The notes: generated by a model not told the origin, from the sequence alone. A stretch of DNA of 6,667 nucleotides from Oligoflexales bacterium (GCA_028282865.1 JANQHA010000460.1:1-6667), one strand, 5' to 3'; positions 1 through 6,213 are shown, numbered from the stretch's first letter. Translations and numbers: made by a program.

Positions 1-54
1 ACCCTCATTACTAACATGTTTGGCCTGAGAAGTCCCACTATATTGATGCTTTAT

Positions 55-66
55 TGGTGACGGAGG
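55..66 (+). repeat. 12-bp dispersed repeat TGGTGACGGAGG, copy A
   Basis: Exact copy of a 12-mer that also occurs at 1800-1811 and 1857-1868. This copy lies outside any recognised gene, downstream of the PilZ stop codon. It contains a Shine-Dalgarno-like GGAGG, but no ATG, GTG or TTG sits at a useful distance on the plus strand. The rest of 1-99 holds no recognisable gene or convincing terminator. The minus strand has an ATG at 17-15 that could open another gene leaving the window, but too little is visible to call it. Confidence 0.55.
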
Positions 67-99
67 CGATCTTTTTAATCCTACGCTGGATCTCGCAAG

Positions 100-555
100 T
101 TATGCTGATTGCTTATCTGTAGAGGCCTGAAAGCGATCTCCGTGGTATCTTTCGACGAAGCTTTGTAGTATTTCTCGCTGATTTTCGTCAAATTGGTGAA
201 ATTCCACTCCCATTCCAGCCGTCTGATCGCTCCTTTGGCAGCCCGATTGCTGAACCCAGATAATTTCTCCTTTGGTTCTTAGGGTCTCTTTACTGTCGGG
301 TATAGTAAACGTCAGATCAATTGTGCTTCCTTTTGGCAATGGAGAGTTGGTTTGTATGAATACGCCTCCGGTTCCGAGATCTTTACAGAAATCGAATAAA
401 TAGTGGCCTTCAGTGCGATAATCAACAAGCAGATTTATGGGAATTCGGTGGTCATCTCTATTGTCGGTAGACTTTAACTTCGTCGTTTTTGATTTTTTTG
501 CTTTAATGGATTTACTTTTCTTTTTAGTTTTCGTTACCTTTTTTTTAGTTGCCAC
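100..555 (-). CDS. PilZ-domain protein with lysine-rich N-terminal tail (TIGR02266-like)
   Basis: 151 aa, probably cytoplasmic, a candidate c-di-GMP receptor. Residues 1-30 are a strongly basic tail with 14 lysines. A PilZ beta-barrel follows at about 33-137. The ligand-binding RxxxR motif is present as R33-D-D-H-R37. The second motif, normally (D/N)xSxxG, reads D59-L-G-T-G-G64, so the serine position is glycine. The stretch G-G-V-F-I after it and the late M-G-V-E-F strand fit the small stand-alone PilZ proteins numerous in Myxococcus and Bdellovibrio. The start is GTG; a GGAGG (CCTCC on plus, 564-568) lies 8 nt upstream. It follows mltG by 25 bp on the same strand, so cotranscription is likely. 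I infer c-di-GMP binding from the arginines, but the changed second motif makes affinity uncertain. The partner or output is unknown. Confidence 0.85.
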   Translation of the reverse strand: MATKKKVTKTKKKSKSIKAKKSKTTKLKSTDNRDDHRIPINLLVDYRTEGHYLFDFCKDLGTGGVFIQTNSPLPKGSTIDLTFTIPDSKETLRTKGEIIWVQQSGCQRSDQTAGMGVEFHQFDENQREILQSFVERYHGDRFQASTDKQSA

Positions 556-580
556 AATCTAATCCTCCGCACTGTTGACT

Positions 581-1645
581 TTATTGTTTTTTCCTTCGCG
601 ATCGTTCTACTAACTTGCGAACATATCGATTATGTTCTTTGAGAGTTTTGGAGAAATGATGTCTGGTCATGTTCTCGAAATCTAGTACATAATAATAATA
701 ACCTTGATTTGTAGGATTTAACACTGCCTTTAGAGACAAAATGCTTGGAGATCCGATTGGTGATGGTGGTAATCCTTTGTGAATTCTAGTGTTATATCGG
801 TTACTTCTATCTGCAAGATGTTTCCATTTTAAGTCGCCCTTAAAGTCTTTGATTCCAAAGATTATTGAAGCATCAATCGCCAGAGGCTCTCCATTTTTAA
901 GACGGCGCCAGATGACTTCTGCTACCTTTGGCCGCTCGTCATCAATATTAGTTTCTAGCTCTATCAAGGAAGCAAATGTTACTGCCTGGCTTAAAGTCAG
1001 ATTCATACCTCTTAGGTCAGCTTCATATCGATCGGGAAGCTTTTCCCAAAATGTTTTAAGAGCAAATTCGATGGCCTCGCGAGCTGACAGCATTTTGTTA
1101 AACTGGTAAGTCGCTGGGTAAATATATCCCTCCAAAGAAACGGAGGTTATTTTATTCTTTTTAAGAAGGCCTTTATCTCGGTATAGTTTTTTGAACTCTT
1201 TACTTGATCCAACGCCTAATGCTACCAGACGTTCCGCAAACTGCTTATAGGTAAAACCCTCTGGTATAGTGTATTTAAGCACAATCGGATGATAGGTATT
1301 TCCATCGATAAATGTCTCTGCCACTTTGTCGGCAGACACTTCATCTGAGAACCTATATAACCCAGCCTGAAACTGGCGATAGTCTGAGTAAAGTCGAACC
1401 CATACTGAGAATAACTCTGCGCTGGACACTATTTTTTTGCTTGATAGTTGGTTTGCTAGCTCATCCAAGCTTGTGGCCGGTTTGAATTCTACTATAACTG
1501 GCTCTGGTAGGTCTTGAAGCATGTTGCCCCATTGGTAAACCAGGTATAAGGAGATTGCTATTATTCCGCATGTAAGGCTCAAAAACTTCAATACGGATTT
1601 TTTAAAGGTTTTTATCCGGCCTCTACCAGAATCAGCCCATTCCAC
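581..1645 (-). CDS. mltG: Endolytic murein transglycosylase MltG (YceG family)
   Basis: 354 aa, inner-membrane anchored with the catalytic domain in the periplasm. The family cleaves nascent glycan strands next to the peptidoglycan polymerase and is thought to terminate glycan synthesis. A single hydrophobic segment lies at about 18-38 after a basic N-terminus. A LysM-like subdomain covers about 50-120. The YceG core includes L171-E-G-Y-I-Y-P, matching the family LEGxxxPxT(Y/W) motif, and the active-site block A225-S-L-I-E229-L-E231-T, where E229 is the expected catalytic glutamate by comparison with E. coli E218. The later G-L-P-P-S-P-I-G-S-P block and the C-terminal Y-Y-V segment before H-H-F-S are also typical. 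Length is normal for the family (about 340). The start is GTG with AAGGGG 8 nt upstream (1654-1659). It is divergent from rnc and probably cotranscribed with the PilZ gene downstream. Confidence 0.95.
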   Translation of the reverse strand: MEWADSGRGRIKTFKKSVLKFLSLTCGIIAISLYLVYQWGNMLQDLPEPVIVEFKPATSLDELANQLSSKKIVSSAELFSVWVRLYSDYRQFQAGLYRFSDEVSADKVAETFIDGNTYHPIVLKYTIPEGFTYKQFAERLVALGVGSSKEFKKLYRDKGLLKKNKITSVSLEGYIYPATYQFNKMLSAREAIEFALKTFWEKLPDRYEADLRGMNLTLSQAVTFASLIELETNIDDERPKVAEVIWRRLKNGEPLAIDASIIFGIKDFKGDLKWKHLADRSNRYNTRIHKGLPPSPIGSPSILSLKAVLNPTNQGYYYYVLDFENMTRHHFSKTLKEHNRYVRKLVERSRRKKQ

Positions 1646-1733
1646 TTAGCTTACCCCTTGATTGTTTTGAGTATTTTTATATTTACTTAAAATAACAGGG
1701 AAATGCTGTGCTGGAAATAATTAAATTAATTAG

Positions 1734-1764
1734 TTTTTAATAAAAATTGATAATTTATTAAAAA
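1734..1764. repeat. Perfect 11-bp inverted repeat in the mltG/rnc divergent region
   Basis: Arms TTTTTAATAAA (1734-1744) and TTTATTAAAAA (1754-1764) are exact reverse complements around the 9-nt spacer AATTGATAA. The arms are purely A/T, so an RNA hairpin would be weak; an operator, bending site or UP-like element is more plausible. The spacer carries most of the proposed rnc -35 hexamer TTGATA. The surrounding region 1646-1785 is very AT-rich. On the minus strand it also holds a possible mltG -10, TATAAA (TTTATA on plus at 1676-1681), but without a good -35. Confidence 0.5.
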
Positions 1765-1777
1765 AATGCCATATTAA
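1747..1777 (+). promoter_or_regulatory. Probable sigma70-type promoter for rnc-der
   Basis: The -35 candidate is TTGATA at 1747-1752 (4 of 6 to TTGACA, with an intact TTGA core). The -10 candidates are CATATT at 1770-1775 (17-bp spacing) or TATTAA at 1772-1777 (19-bp spacing). Transcription would start near 1782-1785, just before the most upstream possible TTG at 1786. This favours the internal TTG at 1822 as the real rnc start. The assignment rests on motif and spacing only. Confidence 0.45.
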
Positions 1778-1799
1778 CGCTCAATTTGAGCACTCGAAG

Positions 1800-1811
1800 T
1801 GGTGACGGAGG
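1800..1811 (+). repeat. 12-bp repeat TGGTGACGGAGG, copy B; carries the likely rnc ribosome-binding site
   Basis: Second exact copy of the 12-mer. Its GGAGG (1807-1811) lies 10 nt before TTG at 1822 and is the best Shine-Dalgarno available for rnc. The frame is open from 1786, so an alternative TTG start at 1786 cannot be excluded; that start has no recognisable ribosome-binding site. Confidence 0.55.
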
Positions 1812-1821
1812 TTGTCCTAGT

Positions 1822-2577
1822 TTGGACGATATTGGTGCAAAATCTGGTGGAATCAATGGTGACGGAGGGGCCGGTACTGGGAAGCTACTCGCCACTCTGG
1901 GCTACGAATTTCGTATACCTATGTTACTAGAGGAGGCGCTGACACATAGCTCGGCAGCAGATTTAGGTTCGGACGATTTACCTTTTCCTTGTAATGAGAG
2001 GCTCGAGTTTTTAGGTGACGCTGTTTTAGATCTAGTAATTTCTGCGCGGCTGATGGACTTGGAGGAAGGTTACAGGGAAGGGTTAATGTCTAAGATACGG
2101 GCATCTTTAGTATGCGAGGCTCAACTGAGCCAGATTGCTCGTGAGCTCGGTCTGAGTGACCTAGTTCGCTTGGGTAGGGGAGAGCTTCGTAGTGGTGGCA
2201 AGGATAAGGACTCTATTTTGGCGGATACTTTCGAAGCCATTATTGGCGCTATATACATAGACGGCGGCTATTTAGAGGCTCAACGTATTATTAATAACTT
2301 GTACGATCCTATATTTGCAGAGGGATCTTATTTGGCTCTCATGACAGATTATAAAAGTATGCTCCAAGAGTTTACTCAGGAGAAGTTAGGTTGCTGTCCC
2401 GAATATGTTGTTATGGCGCAGGAGGGGTTTGCTCACAAACCTATTTTTAAGGTTTCTGCAGTGATTGAAGGCAAGGAAATTGGCTTTGGTGAGGCTTCAT
2501 CTAAGAAACGTGCGTCACAGATCGCAGCTCAGGCAGGTCTTGATAACCTTCAAGTTGTGCGGAAGGAGGTCAGGTGA
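1822..2577 (+). CDS. rnc: Ribonuclease III
   Basis: 251 aa from the chosen TTG, a cytoplasmic Mg2+-dependent double-strand-specific endoribonuclease that processes rRNA precursors and structured mRNAs. The catalytic domain (about 21-165) has the signature N-E-R-L-E-F-L-G-D-A-V-L-D-L at 58-71. The expected metal and catalytic acids are all present: E59, E62, D66, E86, D135 and E138. A double-stranded RNA-binding domain covers about 176-243, ending with the usual A-S-S-K-K-R-A-S-Q-x-A-A block. TTG 1822 was chosen because GGAGG precedes it; the upstream TTG at 1786 would give 263 aa with a Gly/Asp-rich extension lacking family similarity. The conserved fold begins only near K-L-L-A-T-L-G-Y, so even the shorter form has about 20 extra residues. 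Its stop overlaps the der start by 4 bp. Confidence 0.95.
   Translation: MDDIGAKSGGINGDGGAGTGKLLATLGYEFRIPMLLEEALTHSSAADLGSDDLPFPCNERLEFLGDAVLDLVISARLMDLEEGYREGLMSKIRASLVCEAQLSQIARELGLSDLVRLGRGELRSGGKDKDSILADTFEAIIGAIYIDGGYLEAQRIINNLYDPIFAEGSYLALMTDYKSMLQEFTQEKLGCCPEYVVMAQEGFAHKPIFKVSAVIEGKEIGFGEASSKKRASQIAAQAGLDNLQVVRKEVR
1857..1868 (+). repeat. 12-bp repeat TGGTGACGGAGG, copy C, inside the 5' end of rnc
   Basis: Third exact copy, 57 bp (19 codons) downstream of copy B and in the same reading frame, encoding G-D-G-G. The sequences flanking copies B and C are not otherwise alike, so this is not a simple tandem duplication. No in-frame ATG, GTG or TTG follows at ribosome-binding distance, so it is not an obvious second start signal. 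Confidence 0.5.
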
Positions 2578-4007
2578 AAGGCCTTGTAGCGATTGTAGGG
2601 AGACCTAACGTAGGAAAGTCTACTTTATTTAATCGGTTAACAAGAAGCTCTGATGCCCTTGTTGATGATAAGCCAGGGCTAACTCGAGACCGCCTTTACG
2701 GGACAGTTACTTCGTTAGAACAAGGTGAATCGGGTTATATGATAGTAGATACTGGAGGCTTTGAGACAAAGGATACTTACTATCAACCTTTTACAAAAAA
2801 TTTAGTATGGGAACAAACCGAGTATGCAGTTAATGAGTCGGACTTGGTCATATTGTTATTAGATGGGCGCCATGGAGTGCACCCACATGATTTTGAGCTT
2901 ACGCGTTTTTTAAAAAAACTTGGCAAAGAAGTTTTATTTGTTGTCAATAAGGTAGATGGTTCTGAACTAGAAAATAATGCTTGCGAGTTTTATCAACTTG
3001 GCATTGATTCTTATTTTACTATCAGTGCGTCTCATAATAGGGCGGTAGGTGATTTATCTGAGCTAATAGAAGAACGGCTAAAATTAAATCCGGAATTAGT
3101 AAAAAGAAAAGAAGTATTAGATAGTGCTACTGCAATAGCTCTTATCGGTCGACCGAATGCGGGGAAATCTTCGATTCTAAATAGGCTTTCTGGAGAGGGT
3201 AGAGCGATAGTCAGCGATGTGGCAGGTACCACAAGAGATACTGTAGATACTTCTCTCAACTTTAACCAGAAGCCCTATGTAATTATAGATACGGCCGGCA
3301 TACGCCGCAAATCAAAGATATCAGAGAAAATCGAATCTTTAAGTGTTCTAAAAAGTCTTCGCGCCATCGAAAGGGCGGACGTAGTCCTTCTCGTTATAGA
3401 TGCGGAACAAGGTTTCACTGAGCAAGATGCTAGGCTAGCATCATTAGCGGTAGCGCGTTATAAGCCGATCATCATTATAGTAAATAAATGGGATTTGATT
3501 CCTGAAAAGAATTCAAACTCAACCAAGGAGTTCGCAGAGGATATTCGATATCAGATTAAATCGCTTGCTTACATTCCTATACTATTTATTTCGTGTAAGA
3601 CGAACCAACGTGTCTTTAAAATCATGGACGAAGTACAAGAGGTTAGTAAGTCTTACGATAAGCGCATTAGCACTGCTGATCTAAATAAAGTTTTGGCGAA
3701 AATTGTCCAAGAGCATACACCAGCTCTGATACGAAACTTTAAAAAGAGAGTAAAATTTTATTATGCTACTCAGGTTAAGTCCCGGCCACCTACTATAGTT
3801 GTGATGTGTAATTTAGCCGATGAAATTCAGGAGTCATATAAGCGCTATATGACACATCGCTTCAGAGACTTACTAGGTTTTGGTAGTATACCGCTGAGAG
3901 TTATATTTAGGGGTAAGCTCGAAGTAAGTGCAAAGAAGCAAAAGGTACCGCAGTTCATTCCTGTCACAGATAAAAATATTCGTTATATGCCTCCTGAGCG
4001 CAGATAG
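2574..4007 (+). CDS. der: Ribosome-biogenesis GTPase Der (EngA)
   Basis: 477 aa, cytoplasmic. Der carries two tandem GTPase domains and a C-terminal KH-like domain and acts in 50S subunit assembly. GTPase 1 shows G9-R-P-N-V-G-K-S-T, P34-G-L-T-R-D, D59-T-G-G and N125-K-V-D. GTPase 2 shows G192-R-P-N-A-G-K-S-S, A217-G-T-T-R-D, D239-T-A-G and N304-K-W-D, with S-C-K in place of the usual S-A-x at G5. The KH-like domain (about 365-462) includes S-R-P-P-T and a final R-F-R-D-L-L-G-F-G segment typical of Der. Length is within the family range. The start is GTG within the GTGA overlap with the rnc stop, preceded by a strong AAGGAGGT (2563-2570), so translation is probably coupled to rnc. Confidence 0.97.
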   Translation: MKGLVAIVGRPNVGKSTLFNRLTRSSDALVDDKPGLTRDRLYGTVTSLEQGESGYMIVDTGGFETKDTYYQPFTKNLVWEQTEYAVNESDLVILLLDGRHGVHPHDFELTRFLKKLGKEVLFVVNKVDGSELENNACEFYQLGIDSYFTISASHNRAVGDLSELIEERLKLNPELVKRKEVLDSATAIALIGRPNAGKSSILNRLSGEGRAIVSDVAGTTRDTVDTSLNFNQKPYVIIDTAGIRRKSKISEKIESLSVLKSLRAIERADVVLLVIDAEQGFTEQDARLASLAVARYKPIIIIVNKWDLIPEKNSNSTKEFAEDIRYQIKSLAYIPILFISCKTNQRVFKIMDEVQEVSKSYDKRISTADLNKVLAKIVQEHTPALIRNFKKRVKFYYATQVKSRPPTIVVMCNLADEIQESYKRYMTHRFRDLLGFGSIPLRVIFRGKLEVSAKKQKVPQFIPVTDKNIRYMPPERR

Positions 4008-4082
4008 AATAAATACCTGTTACTAATTGGCGCGCCAGTATATGCCACCTGTAATATATTTGTTTTTATTTGCTAAAATAGC

Positions 4083-4102
4083 TAAACTTTATAATTAGTT
4101 TA
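4083..4102. repeat. Inverted repeat TAAACT-N8-AGTTTA upstream of the protease gene
   Basis: Arms 4083-4088 and 4097-4102 are exact reverse complements around an 8-nt spacer that contains most of the TATAAT box. TCTTTTT follows directly, so a weak terminator for rnc-der is possible. The stem has only one G-C pair, which makes that unlikely to be efficient. An operator over the -10 box is the alternative. A second AT-rich palindrome, ATCTTTT-T-AAAAGAT (4102-4116), abuts it. Confidence 0.35.
4090..4095 (+). promoter_or_regulatory. Candidate -10 box for the subtilase gene
   Basis: A perfect TATAAT lies 35 bp before the ATG. Transcription would start near 4102, giving a leader of about 29 nt that contains the GAGGGAG ribosome-binding site (4120-4126). 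No good -35 hexamer is found at 16-18 bp upstream, so the promoter may be weak, activator-dependent or a chance match in AT-rich DNA. Confidence 0.4.
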
Positions 4103-4130
4103 TCTTTTTAAAAGATTGCGAGGGAGTGCA

Positions 4131-5645
4131 ATGCGAAGTATTTTGATGCTATGTGCCGCAATTTTTATCTGCGCAAGTTATTCTACAGTGTCGTCATCTT
4201 CTATGACAAAATTTAGTAAACGAATGAGTGATTTGATGTCAGATGAAGCAAGGACTTTTGATGCCTTAGTTATTATGAAGCATCAAGCCGACTTAGAAGG
4301 GTGCGAAGGCTGCGTAGAAAAACAGAAGAAAGGCCGATACGTTTTTAACAAACTAGTAGACGCTGCCCAGACTCAAGCGCCGCTAGTAGCTTGGTTGGGC
4401 AAAAATGAAATCCGCTATCAAGCTTTTTATGTCGCTAATGTGATAGCCTTATTTTCGGTTAATGTAGAGAGTCTCGAGGCTGTTGCTGCACGTGATGATG
4501 TGTTGAAAATTGTTTCTAATGCCGAATCTATTGCACTTCCTCCGATTAAAAAGAGTAAGATCCCTTTGTCGAAAGCTAGTGGTACTGGTGTCGGGCGTAA
4601 TATTATTTCGATCGGTGCTCATAGAGTATGGAACAAATATAATGTTCGAGGTGAAGGTATTGTCGTCGCGGGTCAAGATACTGGCTACGATTGGGACCAC
4701 CCGGGCCTAATCAACTCTTATCGTGGGTGGGATGGGGTTCGTGCTAAGCATAAATTTAACTGGCATGATGCGACCCACAAGGAACTTAGCCCTGGAAACA
4801 ATAGCTGTGGCCTGAGTACCGAAGAGCCGTGTGATGATGATGATCATGGAACTCACACCATGGGTACGATTGTTGGAAGCGAAGGTGCCAAGAACCAGGT
4901 CGGTGTGGCACCAGGAGCTAAGTGGATCGGTTGTCGCAACATGGACCGCGGGTTCGGGAGGCTATCTACCTACCTTGAGTGTTTTGAGTGGTTTTTGGCA
5001 CCTTACCCTAAAGGTGGCAATCCTCGTGTCGATGGCAACCCTGATAAGGCCCCTCATGTAATTAACAACTCATGGGGATGTCCAACCGAGGAAGGCTGCT
5101 ATGGCGATCAAATGGAGCTTGTACTAAAGGCAATGAGGGCTGCTGGAATTATGGTGGTTGTTTCGGCTGGTAATGAAGGGCCTGATTGTTCAACTATTGA
5201 TTCGACACCTGCATTCCACTCAGCTTTAACTTTTACTGTGGGCGCTCATGATCATAGGACTGGAGTTATTGCAGAATTTTCTAGCCGGGGGCCTTCAGCT
5301 TTTGATGGTGAAATCGGACCTGATGTAACGGCTCCTGGAGAACATATTCGCTCAACCACTCGAAGGGGGCGCTATGGCAGCTTTTTTTGGAGTGGCACAT
5401 CTATGGCTGGTCCTCATGTTACTGGGTTGGTAGCTTTACTGTGGTCGGCTGACCCAAGCCTCATTGGTGATATTGATAGAACTGTTGAGATTATTCGATC
5501 AACGGCTACCCCAGCTGAAGGAGATGGCTGCGGTGGTGTTGCTATTGATGCCGTTCCGAATAATACTTTTGGGTATGGAAGAATCAATGCCCATGCTGCG
5601 ATAGCATCATTGCTTTCTTCGAAACCGGTCCCCGCTAATTGGTGA
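4131..5645 (+). CDS. Secreted S8 (subtilisin-family) serine protease, bacillopeptidase F-like
   Basis: 504 aa from ATG 4131. Residues 1 to about 24 form a signal peptide (M-R, then a hydrophobic core, then Ser-rich), so export is expected. A propeptide of inhibitor-I9 type covers about 42-135. The peptidase domain covers about 165-490 with an intact triad: D183 in Q-D-T-G, H239 in D-H-G-T-H-T and S424 in S-G-T-S-M-A-G-P, plus oxyanion-hole N348 in S-A-G-N-E-G-P. The motif N-N-S-W-G at 312-316, the block before it and the propeptide F-N-x-L-V-D-x-A-Q segment match bacillopeptidase F-like subtilases. The predicted mature part has eight cysteines, suggesting disulfides. There is no C-terminal sorting or adhesion domain. 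ATG 4131 was chosen for its GAGGGAG 4 nt upstream and its clean signal peptide; an in-frame TTG at 4116 is less likely. The substrate cannot be told from sequence. Confidence 0.93.
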   Translation: MRSILMLCAAIFICASYSTVSSSSMTKFSKRMSDLMSDEARTFDALVIMKHQADLEGCEGCVEKQKKGRYVFNKLVDAAQTQAPLVAWLGKNEIRYQAFYVANVIALFSVNVESLEAVAARDDVLKIVSNAESIALPPIKKSKIPLSKASGTGVGRNIISIGAHRVWNKYNVRGEGIVVAGQDTGYDWDHPGLINSYRGWDGVRAKHKFNWHDATHKELSPGNNSCGLSTEEPCDDDDHGTHTMGTIVGSEGAKNQVGVAPGAKWIGCRNMDRGFGRLSTYLECFEWFLAPYPKGGNPRVDGNPDKAPHVINNSWGCPTEEGCYGDQMELVLKAMRAAGIMVVVSAGNEGPDCSTIDSTPAFHSALTFTVGAHDHRTGVIAEFSSRGPSAFDGEIGPDVTAPGEHIRSTTRRGRYGSFFWSGTSMAGPHVTGLVALLWSADPSLIGDIDRTVEIIRSTATPAEGDGCGGVAIDAVPNNTFGYGRINAHAAIASLLSSKPVPANW

Positions 5646-5697
5646 ACATAAAATTATTATTGTTGCTCAATATATGGGTTTCGGCCGTGTCGTCTTG

Positions 5698-6093
5698 TCA
5701 TACGACCTGATGTTGTCCGTTCTTTTTATGGTTACAGGCATCGACTACTGTCACGATGAGCCGGCGTAGGTTTTCCTCTAAAAGCAACCATTCTTCTAGG
5801 TCCACTTTATTGATTTTATGTTCGCTCATAACCTCTCTCATGATCACCTGCCTTCGATCAAAATGAGCTTTGCGGATCGTAAACTCCGAGTGTGCTTTTT
5901 CAAGTGGTTGGCCGCTATACTTTCTGGGGCCACCAAGCATTCCGATTGCAAAATCAATTTGGCTTTTAGTTAGTGCTTCTCGATTTTTATTAAAAAAGAA
6001 GTAGCCAATAAAAGTGTCTTCGAATGCGCGTTTGTAGAAATCGGTGATAACGGCAGAAATTTTATTTTTTCCAATTCTTTCATATAGGTTCAT
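5698..6093 (-). CDS. Group I truncated hemoglobin (TrHbN-like)
   Basis: 131 aa, cytoplasmic 2-on-2 heme globin. Related proteins bind O2 and often detoxify nitric oxide. Key positions line up with Mycobacterium tuberculosis TrHbN without gaps: Tyr B10 is Y20 (D-F-Y), Leu E7 is L41, Gln E11 is Q45, and the proximal heme-ligating His F8 is H68. The G-G-P motif at 54-56, Y-S-G at 59-61 and A-H-F-D at 76-79 are also family hallmarks. The early Gly-Gly pair is reduced to G8-K9. The start ATG has AGGAG 5 nt upstream (6099-6103 on plus). It is convergent with the protease gene, separated by 52 bp with no convincing terminator. An 18-bp inverted repeat sits 26 bp upstream of the start. NO dioxygenase activity is inferred from Tyr B10 and Gln E11 only. 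Confidence 0.92.
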   Translation of the reverse strand: MNLYERIGKNKISAVITDFYKRAFEDTFIGYFFFNKNREALTKSQIDFAIGMLGGPRKYSGQPLEKAHSEFTIRKAHFDRRQVIMREVMSEHKINKVDLEEWLLLEENLRRLIVTVVDACNHKKNGQHQVV

Positions 6094-6119
6094 AGCTGCT
6101 CCTGCTGCTTTAGTTATCT

Positions 6120-6137
6120 CTTAAAAGGAGTTTTAAG
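6120..6137. repeat. Perfect 18-bp inverted repeat upstream of the globin gene, possible operator
   Basis: CTTAAAA (6120-6126), spacer GGAG, TTTTAAG (6131-6137); arms are exact reverse complements. It ends 26 bp upstream of the globin ATG and 16 bp upstream of its ribosome-binding site, where a promoter or operator would be expected. The two-arms-with-4-bp-spacer geometry suits a dimeric regulator, but the arms match neither FNR (TTGAT/ATCAA) nor NsrR as I know them. I found no confident -10/-35 pair beside it. Confidence 0.45.
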
Positions 6138-6213
6138 GCTCCGGTTTGCTAAGCTTTTGCATACCCTGCACATAATTTGAGCTCCTTATCCTGGATATAT
6201 ATGCCTGGCTGGT

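Noticed and set aside
1..99. A tRNA or tmRNA 3' end on the minus strand, suggested by CGCCTCCGTCACCA
   Set aside because: No T-loop or matching acceptor strand could be found around it.
789..1109. Plus-strand open frame within mltG
   Set aside because: It is antisense to the well-conserved MltG core and its translation resembles no protein family I know.
4021..4040. TGGCGCGCCA palindrome after der, as a terminator
   Set aside because: It is a clean 10-bp palindrome, but RNA folding needs an open loop that leaves only a few pairs, and no T-tract follows (TATATGCC).
4116..4130. TTG at 4116 as the protease start
   Set aside because: ATG at 4131 has GAGGGAG just upstream and gives a standard signal peptide; starting at 4116 would place the ribosome-binding site inside the gene.
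4449..5061. Several open frames on both strands within the protease gene (4449-4700 minus, 4510-4710 plus, 4831-5061 plus)
   Set aside because: All lie in other frames over a clearly coding subtilase; none shows a ribosome-binding site or recognisable motifs.
5682..5706. GTCGT...ACGAC hairpin between the convergent protease and globin genes as a bidirectional terminator
   Set aside because: Only 5 bp of stem with an 8-nt loop, extending into the globin stop region, and no adjacent T-tract on either strand.
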